Assembly: GCA_023101885.1 (NCBI GenBank)
Contig: JALPQD010000088.1
Location: 2,763,501-2,827,500, forward strand
DNA: 64,000 nucleotides
DNA from: Typhlomys cinereus
Taxonomy: Eukaryota > Chordata > Mammalia > Rodentia > Platacanthomyidae
Direction of reading: 5' to 3'
Each line of letters begins with the position of its first letter. Position 1 is the first letter of the stretch. This document shows, in pieces, positions 47,301 to 61,075 of the stretch. Position numbers and translations under genes: made by a program. The notes below the pieces were generated by a model. The model had not been told where the DNA came from, did no database searches, and worked only from the letters and a program-made list of their open reading frames with translations.

Positions 47301-47626
47301 AAATAAATAGAGCTAGTTTAGTGTCTATATAGCTTTTTTAAATATAGACAAATATATATACTCACTCTTAAGCTCATTTTAATGGATTATTTATTATTAT
47401 AAAAAACGACATTTCTCTTGTTACCTATGCTGCTTGTAATATAATTACATGAATTCTACAAATATGATTTTCAGTAAGGACTTTAAAATCAATAATCATA
47501 TTTCCCTTTTTTGAGTTAATTGGATTCCTCCATCACCCTAAGGTCTCATTTTAGCCTTCAACTACTTAAAAGTTTGGAAATTAAATACCAAGTTTAAAAA
47601 ATAATTGTTTAAAGGGCAAGATCCTG

Positions 47627-48310
47627 AGCTGGGGAGAAGATGGTGAGTGTTTCAAGTGCTTGCCATGCAAACAAAAGAACCAATATAGTGCTGCAGGGAT
47701 GGCTCAGGGGTTAGGACCTTGACTCACAAGCAGAAGGTCCTGAGTTTGGGTCCCAAGTTCCATGTAAAAATGCCAAGCGGAAATGGCCTGCACTTCCGGC
47801 CCTGGTGGGTAGGCAGAGCCTGGGAATCCCAGCACAAAGCTAAAATCCCAGAAGCAATCCAGGATGATTCCTGAAGTCATCTTTGCTCCTCCACAAGGAC
47901 ACTCAGTGCCCTCTCGCACTCTCTCTGTCTCTCTCTGTCTCTCTCTCTCTCTCTCTTACACACACACACACAAAATACACACATGCAGAATAAATATAAT
48001 CTAAAAAAAGATAACCTTCTTTAAAAAAAAAAAGTCAACGTAAAATGCCAATAGGTGTGCCAGCCTATCTGCCCAGAAAAAAAAGACTACAAATTCCCCC
48101 CAGAGCAAGCTGGTGAGCTTACTCACCCTCCTGGCAAGCTCTAGGGTTGGCTAGTATAAATAAGTAAGTAAGGCGGAAGAGTGGTCAAGGATAATTCCCC
48201 TTATCAACCTTGAGCCTCCACACACACTTGCGCACATGCACACCTCCACAGAAATACACCAAGCAACACTCGCATGACACACATGTCGCACATACACACA
48301 CACACAAACC
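47627..48310 (+). repeat. Old B3-like SINE split by a younger SINE
   Basis: 47627-47690 carries a B2/B3-type head (gagctggggagaagatggtg, gcttgccatgcaaac) and about 48031-48310 carries a B3-like 3' part (cttgagcctccacacacac and a CACA tail). A younger jerboa-like SINE lies between. The joined order would make one normal element, so this looks like insertion of one SINE into another. I could not find the inner duplication. Confidence 0.55.
47691..48030 (+). mobile_element. Jerboa-like B2-superfamily SINE (inner)
   Basis: Head 'ctgcagggatggctcagggg', then 'cacaagcagaaggtcctgag', 'tgcacttccggccctggtgg', 'caatccaggatgattcctg', then (CT)n/(CA)n at 47925-47973 and an A-rich end near 48030. It keeps the whole family layout. 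Confidence 0.85.
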
Positions 48311-49004
48311 AAACAAAGGAAAAAGAAGAGAAAATTAAAGCCAAGATATAGTCATTACCTTAAACTGCTTCTTGGGGGAAATAAATGCAACTTTAAAAAT
48401 CTACTGCAAGCAACTTTTGCAGTGTATTCAATAGTTACCTACTGAAATCTTGTTAAATTTTTTTTACTATTCCATATCTTCTTGACTGTTTAGTAAAAGT
48501 TGAGTGCTTGAACTAAACAGCTCTTTGGTTTCTTCTTTGAATTAATACTATCATGCTTAAGAGGATGGATTGTAAATAAAAAACAATCAGTGTAAAGTCA
48601 TCTGTCTTCATCAATAAAAATTCTAATGTAATGTTTTGAGGGATAATGTATTTTAGTAGCAACAAATAGAAGCAGTTAACAGTTAATTTCAGAAGTAAAT
48701 ATACATATATATTGAATTTATATCTAATACTACTATAACAAACAGAAAATGCTTGTTTAATAAATTTATGTTTATATATGTAATTTGAGTTTTTACAAAA
48801 CTACATAAAATGACCAACAAATGATTTAGGAAGTAGGCAGCCTTCAGTTATTTCCTCCTTATACATAAAATCTTTTATCTAATATCTTTTGACATATTCC
48901 CATTTAATTTATAATAAGTAACTGAATGATAATAATGTACATGAAAATGATTGTAAGTACATGAATGATTTCACATATGACTCTAAGCATATAATGTTCC
49001 TAGA

Positions 49005-49296
49005 TTTTTTTTTTTTTTTTTGGTGTGTGAAGGTGTGGCTGTACACATAAGTGTTGGTGTGTGTAATTACATGTAGTTGTGGAAGAGTGCACCATGTATG
49101 TCTGTGAAGGCCCAAGGGTGACATCAGGAATCACCTTGGATTGTTCTACTTTCTTATTGTTTTGCTCTGAGGTTTCCCAGGCTCCACCTTCCAGGGCCAG
49201 AAGTACAGATGGCTGCCATTTCTGCCTGGCGTTGTGTGTGGGGACTGGGATCTTTGCCTTGTGAGGCAAAGGCTTAGCCCCTGAGCCATCTCTCCC
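49005..49296 (-). mobile_element. Jerboa-like B2-superfamily SINE, antisense, just upstream of an exon
   Basis: Poly(T) start, 'ctgtgaaggcccaagggtg', 'ggtttcccaggctccacc', and the head 'agcccctgagccatctctcc'. A perfect 11-bp target-site duplication, atgttcctaga, is at 48994-49004 and 49297-49307. The element ends 119 bp before the exon at 49416, near the region expected to hold the branch point and pyrimidine tract. Confidence 0.93.
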
Positions 49297-49415
49297 ATGT
49301 TCCTAGAAATAGAACTATTTTTTGCACAGCTTACAGTAGACGAGAGTCCAGATTTAGTGGAGATGGATATTCCTTGTCATGCGGTGCATTCAAGGCCATT
49401 TCCTTGCCTGCACAG

Positions 49416-49549
49416 TGAACGAAGAGCTGCGTTTGCATCTCAGACATCCCTCCCTCTGCTGGGAAGGAGCGGGCGCAGCCTCCCAGCAGCCCTAGCCCTG
49501 GAGTCCAAGGAGCTTGTGAAGTCTGTCCGGGCCTTGCTTGACATGGATT
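49416..49549 (+). CDS. Stxbp4: Stxbp4 exon, linker before WW domain
   Basis: A 134-nt exon: one base completing the split serine, 44 codons reading ERRAAFASQTSLPLLGRSGR, then SLPAALALESKEL and KSVRALLDMD, plus one T of the next (Cys) codon. Acceptor GCCTGCACAG ends at 49415; donor GTAAGT at 49550. It matches human ERRAVLASQTS to LLDMD as remembered. In the human protein the WW domain begins directly after this point, so that exon should follow the next intron. The same frame happens to stay open about 120 bp upstream of the acceptor. Translating from the earlier AG at 49329-49330 in the spliced frame hits a stop at once, which supports this start. Confidence 0.95.
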
Positions 49550-49912
49550 GTAAGTTATCTTCATTTTCATCTACATTTTTGATAATTCTTTAAAGCCGAA
49601 GAAAAATTCAGTTCTGATAGATTGATTGCATTAAAATATATTTATCTGCCTACAGTAAAATTGGTAGCAACTTGATAAAGACTTAATACACCAATTATGG
49701 GGAAGAATATTTGCCTTATTTAAAGTGTTCAAAACAGCATCTAAGCACAGAGAGCTGATTATTGCATGTCTTTACCTCTACTTCTATCCAAAGTGTCTCT
49801 AACATTGCAAAGTAAATACTGAAATAAGTGCATAGCAACACTAGAAACCTGGAAGAGTTAAACCAACTTGAAGGAAGATTTTAATAATATGCAACAAGGA
49901 CCAAAACTCAAG

Positions 49913-50060
49913 GTGCAGCCAGGCCTGATGTCCGGGCGTGCAAACACAGCACTTGGGGGGCCGAGGCTGAAGAATGGAGGGTTTGAGGCCAGCCTCAGCA
50001 GGACAGAGCATGAGCCTGGGCCCTGCAGCAAAGCCTTTTCTCGAGAAGAAAAAGAGGCTC
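49913..50060 (+). repeat. B1 SINE
   Basis: The blocks 'ccaggcctgatgtccgggcg', 'cagcacttggggggccgagg' and 'tttgaggccagcctcagc' follow B1 order with moderate divergence. Confidence 0.75.
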
Positions 50061-50125
50061 AGCCCAACTTCAGTGAAAGATATCCAGACACAATGACATC
50101 AAGACGAAAGACTTCCGAGATCCAG

Positions 50126-50240
50126 CAGGGCGTGGTGGCTTGCACCTTGTAAGGCTGGGTCAGGATGTGATTTCCAGCGCAGCCCAAGCCAACCTGAGCT
50201 CAAGAATGAGAGTCTGTCTCAGAACACAAACCAAAGAAAC
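50126..50240 (+). repeat. B1 SINE (second copy)
   Basis: The blocks 'gcagggcgtggtggcttgc', 'ggctgggtcaggatgtg', 'caagccaacctgagctc' and 'gagagtctgtctcagaacac' follow B1 order with a deletion in the first half. Confidence 0.65.
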
Positions 50241-50598
50241 ACAAAACCATTCAAAGGACCTGCTGAAGCATTAAGTAGAAACATGAGAAAGGAAGAAAAA
50301 AAAAAAAGCAAGAGCACAGACAGAAAAGAATAGAAACATACTCTAGGGTGGGCAGGAGGGTCATTAGTTAAGGGCTGCAGAATTGCTGGTGCGGTTCCCT
50401 GGGTGCAAAGCCGCTGGTGGCTCAGGCATTTCCTCCAGACAGGGCTGAGACCACCTCCAGCGGGAGTCCTGAAATCTGTCACTTAACAGCCCTCAGCTCA
50501 GCCCTGGTCTTGCTGGAGAAGCAGAGTGGTGCTCTTGCAACGTCCAGCACACAGCGGTCCCCGGAGAACAGCGAACTGACTGGGCATTGCCACCTCCC

Positions 50599-50610
50599 CC
50601 CCCCCCCCGC
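50599..50610. repeat. (C)n tract
   Basis: About 12 consecutive C within a C-rich stretch. No associated element recognised. Confidence 0.8.
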
Positions 50611-51352
50611 TGCCCCTCATGAACTCCGTCTCCCTCTGCTACACGCCAATGAAAATTATGGATGATTTTTCTAGCTCTATCATTATTTATAAAAATCAAT
50701 AATAACATGACCTTTATAAATGTGCCATACAGTCAAAGTAAGAATAAGACGACTTGTAATGAAGCAGTGTGTATGTCTACAGAAGAATGCTTGGGTACAG
50801 TGACACTAGGCGATATGAGGATAGGAGACTGGCACCTACTCGTGAAATGTAAAATAATGGGCAGGCTGGGATCTCAGGTGAACTAGCTTAAGCATGTAGC
50901 TGTCAGCAGTATGATTGGCTAAAGTGCCAAACAAGTCTTGCAAAAGCTCTGAATAAAACAAAATGCAAACTTCTAGAAATCTGCATGGTAGCTACAAACC
51001 TAGAAAAGTTAATGTATATTAAAACCATGCAAATGCACTTGGGCTCTATCTAAAAACAGAGTGATATTCCAGGCCTAACTAACTGAAAAGATTTTTTTTA
51101 ATGATGTGACTGTCTGCCAGGACATTTGAAAGGCACATAAGGAACACAGAAGCTCCTCGCTGCTCCGGACTGTCATTTTCACGTCACAGTGGTGGGATGT
51201 TTAGCATCCCAGACGCCCTTCCTCTAAGTTCAAAAATGCCCCCAAACACTGTGACTGTGGACCACGCCTCATAAATTCACACAAATGCTCCTGGGTATGG
51301 TACACTCTTAATCGGCACCTCTGGAATTGCTCTTTTTAAAATATGAACACAC

Positions 51353-51690
51353 GGGTGCTGGGGGAGAGCTCAGTGGATGAGAGCGCTTGCTGTGAAAGCG
51401 TAAGGACCCCAGTTCAGATTCCAGTGCTCACTCCAAACGCTGAGCATGGTTATGCATACCTGAGAACAAGAGTCAGAGACAGACAGGAAGGTCACTTGGC
51501 TTGCTGGCTGACAGCCGGCACGAAAATGGAAAGAGAAGCTCCAGATTCAGTGAGGGGCCCTGTCTCAAGGGAATAAAAGTCACTGAAGAAGGTATCCAAA
51601 GACCTCCTCTTGTCATGCACATACCTACAAGCCTGTCTGTCTCTTTCTCTCTCTCTCTACTGATGCACATACACACAAATCTGAATATTC
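51353..51690 (+). repeat. B2-superfamily (B3-like) SINE
   Basis: The head 'gctgggggagagctcagtgg' and 'gagagcgcttgctgtgaaag' are tRNA-like. The body has 'gctgagcatggttatgcat', and the 3' part ends with (TC)n and 'gatgcacatacacacaaa'. Older than the jerboa-like copies. Confidence 0.65.
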
Positions 51691-52140
51691 AATCAGGAGT
51701 CACCTCATCATGGTTTATATAGAGATTTTAAACAAATAGAAAGATTAGCCCTCCGTTAAATGAAGTTAGTACAGTGTTCTGAAGCTAAGTGTATTTTAAA
51801 AATAAAATGAAGTTGTAATTCAAAGATAAAGCATGCTATCCATTATGCAAGAAGCAGCTGCCATGGAAAACAAAACACAAGAAGAACTTGCAGGAAGAAG
51901 TACCCAATATCACTTCCTGTTACCTGACAATAATACCCACCCCAAAAGTTGCTGTGATAGAGTATATCCATTATCATATCATTACAATAGCAGTCAGTAT
52001 AAACATGTCAGCAGAACAGCATAGTAGGTTGTATTTCTCTGTCTTAATGTCTGCTGTATGTTTTGCTCTGGCATTCTCCTGTTCCTTTTATCTACCTCTC
52101 TGAATCATGTCTATGCTAGGAGCCAGGTACACAAATATGG

Positions 52141-52232
52141 ATGGATAAACAGATGGACAGGTAGGTAGATACGAGGATAAGTATTTAAATAGGTAGGTAT
52201 ATAATTGATTGATTGATTGATTGATAGATAGA
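52141..52232. repeat. Imperfect GATA/GATT tetranucleotide repeat
   Basis: GGTA/GATA units pass into five GATT units (gattgattgattgattgata). Confidence 0.8.
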
Positions 52233-53095
52233 CATTTTTCATAATTGTCAAAATACTCAGTTTGAATATAATTCTTGCTAGTACATGGCTTGGCTTGGTA
52301 GAATAGCATTCAAAGATCTTTTGGGTTAACTTTTGTTTATAGACATGGAATTTTATCTGGTCACTGCATACAGTGAGTGTTATTAAATTTTATATGACCT
52401 AGGACATTTTTGAAAATCAAGTTATATGTCAACAAGCCATAAGAATTCATTCTGCAAAGAAATATGGATTTTAGAAGAGAATGAAAGTAATTTCATCTGA
52501 CATATTTCTCTCGACTTTGCTATATTAAACACGTTTGTGTTTGGATGGGAACAGTAGAGGAAACACCTGTGTAGACAGGGCCCAGGGGCCTGGCTGTCAT
52601 CAGTTTTAATTATCTTGCTAACATTAACCTTTCTATCTGTCAAACATGATTATTCAAAGAAAATATTTGAAATTCAGCAGAACTTCTTTGGAAGAGAGCA
52701 GAAAAATGATACCTTTTTATCCTCTGCAAGATTGTACGTACTTGAACGTTTTAAGACTAGCGAGTAGTTTCTGTTGTCTTTTCATTTAAAAATACGATGG
52801 TTGTGGGCAAGCAGCCCCTTAGCCATACCTGAGATTACACAAGATTATGACCCCATCTAGGTTCTCTCTCATTTCTTCTACTCTCCCCCCCAGATTTAAT
52901 CGTGCTCCCCAAGCCCTGGGGTCTCTCCACCTGTCTCCTCCTCTTTTCCTCTTCCCGCCAGACTGTTATGGCAGCTCGCTCTCTATTCTCTCTGACCTTA
53001 AGTATCTCTTCTGTTCTAACGAAGCTCTCCTACCTCAAGGTTAAACTGGGGCTCCCTTGGCACCCAAATCTAAATAACCCCTATTTTTTAAATTT

Positions 53096-53210
53096 ATATA
53101 TATATATATATATAAAATCTGTATATATGCACATATATCATCTGTATATATGTACATGTATAATCTATATATGCACATATGTAATCTGTATATGTATATA
53201 TATGTAATGG
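53096..53210. repeat. TA-rich minisatellite-like tract
   Basis: (TA)n is followed by four or five imperfect copies of a roughly 20-23 bp unit built around 'atctgtatatatgcacatat'. Confidence 0.75.
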
Positions 53211-55745
53211 CTAATATTTGTATATTTTGTCAGTAAATAAATTTATAGAACATACTTCCTTAAGTTTAATAATTCAACAAACCTAGATCATTTTTCTTTA
53301 TTTTTAAGTGTCAGGGGTTTTTTTCTACATATACAATGAGAAAGAGAAAATTACTGGAGTGAGGTACATCTTTCAGCCACAATCTTCACCTCCTTTCCTT
53401 TGCCTTGGCTGTCTGGATACTTCAAGCTGTAGTTTGAAATGTTCTTTGGGTAATGGTCTCCACTTTCTTTTACTAAGATTGCACTCTAGGGTGTTGCACT
53501 GAGGTTGTTCCTCAGAAATCTGAAACGTAAGATCCATTAGTCCCTACAGCTTACCAAGAAGCTGGGAGGAATATGTTGAAGACAGTTTTGAACCTTCACT
53601 GGATCAGAGACCCCACTGCAATCCCCATGCAGCCCTTCTCCTTCCAAAAAAGTGCAGTCGCATCCATTTCCACATCCATCTGAGCCAGGCACAGAGAACC
53701 AGGCGCTCTCTGTGCACAGCCCTCCCAGCCTCTTCCCAGCACCTGGGTCTACTGTGTCCATGGCAACCCTCTGATGTCCACTAGAGGCGCTGCAGCAAGT
53801 ATCACACTTGTTCATCCAGCTTCCTTGGATTAGTTCCCGAAGGCGGCCATAAAAAGTGCCGAGTCAGCACCCAGATTGCAGGCTTATGAAGGCCTGGGAT
53901 AGGGCCTGGGAAGTGTGAGCTCTCCCACAGGTGCATGATGCTGCTGCCCTCTGTGCAGCCATTAAGTGAAAGCTTTTCATTGAAAGTTACTTCCTGTCTT
54001 TGGTAGGAGCTCCCTTATTGTCTAAAGCCTATCTCCGATTTGGATACAGTTGATAGTGTAGATAAGAGCTCTTCTAAATGCAGAAGATTTAACGTTCTCA
54101 TTGGTTTTAAGTTAGAATGTAGTCACTACAAAAAATGATGGCTTAAAGTGTCTGCATCAGCACTTCATCTCTGGGTTATTTACTGGGAATTGTGAGCTCT
54201 TCGTCCTGTTCCTTGTATCACGTTCAGCAAAACACTGTGAAGGCAGCGCAGACAGCAACACTAACTGCTGCGACCTGTGGATTCGCTTCCCCAGCCCCAT
54301 CAATATTGTCACGGTCAATGTCACAGGGACCTTACCATCATCCTCATGCAAAGTGGCTGCCTATTCAGAATGCTGCTCTCTGTTTGATTGACAGAGAGAC
54401 CCACACAGTAATTCTGAAACAAAAGCAAAAAAGACACAGCTGTCTTTTAAATTTTTTTTTTAATCTTGCCAGATACCCCCCTAGGAATTTTTTAATAAAA
54501 AGAGATCTTATTGAGTTGCTGGAGAACAGGCATGTAACCTTCCAGCTTCTCCTAGAAATGAAAGACAGAATATAGCAATAGGGAAGATATCATCAGAAGC
54601 TCTTGGAGTTACAAGTGAATCCTAAACCTTTTTAGTTTAGGGGAGGAAGGACTGCGTGGCAAAGAAGCTGGAAGGGCCAGCCTGGGACTCACTCAGCTAC
54701 TGAACAATAGCAGCAATTGTGGCAATAACAGGTAAGACTCCTAGGGGGAGCACGCCCTGCCGGTGGGCTGGTGTGAAAAGAAAATGAATAAGTTAAAGAT
54801 AGCCCAGGGGCTACAGAGACTGTTTTCACCCTTGGATCTCAAGGTCGTGGCTTTGTTGATACCCTCAGGGTTGACCCACTTTCTTGCCACATAGAAGGCC
54901 AAGGAGGCCTTTATCCTTTGAGAAGCAGATATGCTTTATGTCGGACATGCACAGGGCACACAGGAAGTGTTAAATGTAGAAAGAGCTGGCACCAAATGCC
55001 ATAGAGCTTTGCACAGCAACCTCTGGTTCTAGCTCACATTCCACTACCCGCACATTGTGGACATAACATGATAGTCACAGTTGAAACACACTGCCTCTGA
55101 CCAATCCCCCTCACCCCCAGCCAAAATGCCAACAACCCTATCAAGTGTCACTGCATCAGGAAGGCCTTTCAAAAAGTCAAGTCAATGGAGTAGAGGGATT
55201 TTAAATAATATACGGCATAGCTACAGGCATATCTTTTTCAAGATCTATAAACACAAACACACACACAAGATTATGGAAACACCCACTCTATTAAGGCAAG
55301 AAAAAATGTAGCTCTCAAGATGTAGAATGGAGTTCAGTATCAAGATTTTTATCTTGCTAAAACCTTCCCTTTCTTTCCATATACTTAAATTGACATTTAC
55401 AATTGTGTATATATACTTTAAACGATTTTTTAAAACACACACCACAAGAAACAGGAAGAATATATATCATATCTGTGGCTTCAGCTTCAGAGTCCCAGAA
55501 TTGAGATGCATGGCTGGAGCTGTTTCTAAGAGCCTAAGCAATATCGTGCAAAGGAAACGAGGATACCAGTCCTTCTACAGAGAATATACTTTCTTCTCTC
55601 ATATTACTCATCTATTAAGCATTCCAAAAACTCTCCAATTTAGGAGCCATCTGGGCCTGCCACTAATTAAAGTTGAAAGTAAACATTCTCATCCACTACA
55701 GGTGGGAATGTAGTTTAGCACAACATTCTGGGCACTCATTTTGTG

Positions 55746-55859
<114 letters not shown>

Positions 55860-56819
55860 CCTAACCAGGCAAGCATCTGGCCTCCCTTTAGAAATTAGCA
55901 ATATTTCATCTTAAAAGCAGGATGCTAGTTCAATAGCTGTCTTTTTCTTGATGTTCCAAAAAGGTGACTCCAGCAAGCTTAATCAAATGTCAAGCCATCC
56001 ACATTCTTTCAAAGATCAAAAACGAATTCTAAGTAGAAAACTCTTGTTACAAAATATGTAGCACATACAAGAGGAATTGGCAAATCTACTTAAGCCAGTG
56101 AGAAAAGGGTTTCAGAGGTGTGGACGAAAGGCAGTAGGGCTGCATCCTGAATACCGATGTGATTGACCTTTTAGACTCTTGCCCTCATTCAGACTTAATG
56201 TGGCACCTTCTCATTCACACCTCATCATTCTGTTTTCACTTCTCCCTAATAACATACTTTCATTACTAGTACAAATTTGTGAAAGAAACACTATGCTTTT
56301 CTTAAGAGAAGCCAGTTACACCGCTTTTAATGGCCATTATGGTATTTGTCTACCCACAAAATAGTCATGCAATTTATACGTCCTTTTTCTCACTGAATTG
56401 GAAGGCACACTCCTCTACTAGGGACTAGCTTATCATGGGATTCTGTGTCATTTGAGAGAAAATTTCAGCTGTGTCTGTAGAGCCATATTGTTCTCTGATG
56501 ACTTCATTTTTCAGAGCCACATATTTACCACTGTAAATATTCATGGACTCTAACCATTCGAGAAAATGGTAAACATATATTCTACTTTTTTATTGCAAAT
56601 TGAAAGTAGGTTACTGCTGCAAGTTTCAACTAAGAAAATATATCAAGTTTAATCTCAGACTATTTAATTCCCTTTTAAATGGGAAAATTATTGTTAGCTT
56701 CAAGAAAAATAATTTTGTCCTGGGTTCATTTTTATTTCCAGGGGGAAAAGAAGTGTATATCCTTAAGAAAAGGTAATTATTTAGATTCAATACCTCATTC
56801 CTTCAAGAATTACTTAGTA

Positions 56820-57340
56820 TCTACAGTGGGCAGGGCCTGCTTTAGGCACAGAAATAACAATATCAACAGCCCCTTGCTGTCTAAAGGCTTACATAAATTA
56901 TAGTAGGTAGCAATGGACAAATTGTCAAATAAGTTAATGTCATTATGTTAGGCAGTGATGAATGTTAAAACCACATCCTATACCAGGAAAGGCAAAAAGT
57001 GGGGATGCCACTTAAGATTGACAGCCAAAGAGGGTACCTTTGAAGTGATAGCTCTGGAGTCCAGACTCAGCAGGGAGAAAACCCATGGGAAGAGCTTTTA
57101 GACTCAACACAAAAATCCTGACAATTAAGCAGTGCGTCCACCAGATGTGAGCAGACAGGAGAGGACCACTAGATAAGGGTGGAGACACAGAAGGGGCCAG
57201 ATCACAAAGGACTTGAATGTTACACCAAAGAGCTGGGTTTTAAGAGTCATCAGGAACCATTGACGGTCATAAGCAGGAGCAACATGGTGTGACCTTCATT
57301 TTAAAATGTCTTTCAGACAGTTGTTTATGTTGCACTAGAG
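56820..57340. repeat. Possible ancient mammalian repeat
   Basis: Text such as 'ggccagatcacaaaggactt', 'gagctgggttttaagagtc', 'cataagcaggagcaacatgg' and 'cattttaaaatgtctttcag' resembles a widely dispersed old mammalian repeat that I cannot name with certainty. No coding potential. Confidence 0.35.
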
Positions 57341-59317
57341 TGGCAGGAACTGAGGAACCAGGAAAACTCCCTGGATATCTCAAGAATTCAAATGGAGGAT
57401 GGGGATCATTTTGGACAGATTCAGAGTATAGCAAAGAACACTATTCATTTTAAAGAGATTTTACCATTGTAATGTTGTAGATTAGACTTTAGAATACCTG
57501 AAATTCGGTAATAACACTTTAGTTTGATCTACATTGTATTTGATTCATAAATATCCAAATGGCCATCTTGAATTAAGACTACCTCATGTTTCCTTATTGC
57601 TCCATCTGTGCATTAATCAGTTGACAAGTGTTTGCTGGAGACTGAAGTGGTGAAATTATTGTGTATTCACAGATCTATAGCAACAATCTCCTATTTGCTA
57701 TTGGTGCATAGGAAGCAAATATGTACAGTTTTTGAGTCATAAAAATTAGGAAACCACCACAGTTCTGGTATTCAGTATATGCAAATAAATATCTACTATG
57801 CGTCAGTCCCAAAGCTGCCACATATTATGGGTTTTCATAGAAGATCATTTCTAGGAACCTATCTCAGATATATTCTTTAATCATGTATACTTCAGAGTAC
57901 CCTGAAATTATGAAGGCATGGCCAGCAAGATTTCATTTCTTCCACAAGCCAGGGATATAGCTATCAAGAGGATTGTAAAATGTACAATATCTAGGATTTA
58001 ATCAAGTAAGAAAAAAAAAAACTTATACACTTTCATATGAGCATGGTTAGCAGACTTTCACATAAAATGCATATACACAAAGGCAGACCACTGAATACAA
58101 ATTCTGCTCCTAAGAAAACAGAAGATATTGGTAGTCCAACATTACTTGAAATGGGCAGAGAGTAATCACTCCTCCAAAAGAGGACATTTTAAGCTTTTCA
58201 CAGTTAAACTCACTGTCCTCGTAGAATTATAACTGTGTGCTTTGGAATAACTCAAATCTCAGTATTCTCACTAGAAAGGGCCTCTGTCGAGGATGTCAGA
58301 AGGAAGTGTTTTCCCTCCAGACCTAGAAACACCTTCATTCAAACTGCAGATGCTCTTTGAGTTAATGGAATAGGTGGTCCCCAGAATTCACATGGGGATA
58401 AAGAAAATTAACAGTTCATCTCAGAAAAGGAGACAGCTGTATTAAAATGTGCATGGTAATACTTTTCTTATTTAATATTATAATATCCAGTTCAGTTCCT
58501 GCATTCAACAGCAGAATATTATGACTATTATAGATGATGTCTTTAAAAAATATCAGAGGTATAGGTTTTTCGATTTTTTAATCGCTTTTACAATTGAAAA
58601 ATGCTGTTTTACTTTCATACTACTTCTCAGCAACTCTGTGAGACACACATTATTTCTAATTTAAAAGTTACAAAGATATAAAGACTCAGAGAAAAATAAT
58701 CTGCTTCAGTCGCAAACTTAGAAAGGACCATGTTCTAAGTCTAGAGTGCCTTCTGAGTCCTTTGTATATAACGAGTATAGTTAAGACATGTCACAATTGA
58801 ACTGACATTTTTCTTCTCTTTAGACGTGCGTGAAATCATTCAATGCTTTACAATCAGTGGCAGCCAAGATGGGTAAACATCATGGCCTATCTGAGTCATC
58901 TCGCTTCCTGACTCTAAAGAGAGGAGGGCGTACCCATAAAGTTGTCTCTGGGGGTCAGTAGGTTGTCATGAACGTGCTCCTCGGCATGAAAAGTACTCTT
59001 ACAGAGTGTGTTTCAGAGCATTTTTAGAATTAGGTCACTGGAAAAAAAATACACCTTGTCTGATATTCATGTTGTGCAAATACTTAGATTAAAACAATGG
59101 ATTGCCTGGCTCAAGAAGCTTCACGTTTTCAGTGAGATAAAAGAAATCCATTTCTCTGAGAACTGGCTTTCTCAGGAAATGCAACTGAGAATAATTTGGT
59201 TTTCTCTTAGAAACTTCCGTTATCTTTTTAAATGAGTCAGTTATTACATCTTCCATCTAATGCATCTCTTTAAGATAAAAGAACTATAAAACAACCTAGA
59301 AATCTGACAATAAAAAT

Positions 59318-59329
59318 TTAAGTCCTCTC
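59318..59329. repeat. Target-site duplication, left copy (Rpsa retrocopy)
   Basis: The 12 bases ttaagtcctctc recur at 60346-60357. They are preceded by an A-rich stretch (taaaaat), as in typical LINE-1 insertion sites. Confidence 0.92.
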
Positions 59330-60345
<1,016 letters not shown>

Positions 60346-60357
60346 TAAGTCCTCTCA
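60346..60357. repeat. Target-site duplication, right copy (Rpsa retrocopy)
   Basis: Exact copy of 59318-59329. Confidence 0.92.
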
Positions 60358-60854
60358 TTAGAGCTGTTTACATAATATCTAAAAGAGAGTATAATAACCA
60401 TGCCTGCATAAAGATCTTAAAACTAAGGATATGAGTCAAGCATGATTCTTTAGGAATGTTTGCTGACAATTGTAACTTTATGGACTACGCACCACGAGTT
60501 ATTCACTGGATTAAGAAATCATTGATTCTCAGGCATGCATGGCACTGCTAGTGCCATTTGTACACCCTCCAAAAGTTAGGGAAAGATAATGTAGAACAGG
60601 TAGAACAGACAAGAAACTCTGCCTCTTGCACAAGACTTTTCATAACTTTAGATAAATAACCACATTTTTTACCCACTTAAAAAATGAAAAAAAATGCATT
60701 TGTCTTTCTAAGTACTAACAGGATAAAATGAAGTCACATTTTTGAAACTCATTCTTACTGCTGACATATAATTAGTTGTTGGTGCCCTGAGTGACATCTT
60801 TATGGAAAAGACTCACTTTCACTTTGGAGAGGCAAGAGGAGTTGTAAAAAGAGC

Positions 60855-61075
60855 ATATGTGCAGAATTCAGATGCCAGTCCTGCCATATAATAGATTTGT
60901 ACTTTGGGGGTTCTGGAAGCTTCCTAAGCCACGTTTCTTTATCCATGAAGAAGGAATTAGCAGTAGCATGTGCATACTGTGAGTATTAAAAGTGATGCAT
61001 CTACAGAGACTAGCTAATTATGGGTCAAATATCTTGTAATTGGTAAGCACTCATCCTATATCATAACCTCCTTTA
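60855..61075 (+). repeat. MIR relic
   Basis: The order 'cagaattcagatgccagtcc', 'tgccatataatagatttg', 'agccacgtttctttatccatg', 'tgtgagtattaaaagtgatg' and 'ggtaagcactcatcc' follows the MIR consensus almost end to end. Confidence 0.7.

Larger units (their letters stand above)
46311..49415 (+). other. Stxbp4 intron (3.1 kb)
   Basis: The intron carries four SINE insertions: 46866-47094, 47185-47300, a nested pair across 47627-48310, and 49005-49296. 46311-46850, 47301-47626 and 48311-48990 are AT-rich and unremarkable. Confidence 0.9.

Noticed and set aside
49331..49415. Earlier acceptor (TTGCACAG at 49323-49330) that would extend the last exon upstream
   Set aside because: In the frame set by the 46310 donor the first codons reach TAG at once, whereas 49416 gives the known protein.
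53551..53580. LP-x-x-W-E-E-Y reading after a CTACAG that resembles the start of the Stxbp4 WW domain
   Set aside because: The splice phase does not fit the T-ended exon at 49549. The following codons lack the second tryptophan and the YF-I-NH core, so it is coincidence.
53775..53795. CTCF-like motif ccactagaggcgctgcag
   Set aside because: It is one G short of the core consensus, and there is no supporting pattern nearby.
58824..58962. A TTTAG acceptor followed by an ordinary-looking coding stretch ending in a TAG stop
   Set aside because: The translated text has no similarity to the Stxbp4 C-terminus or WW domain, and stops appear in the frame that would continue from 49549.
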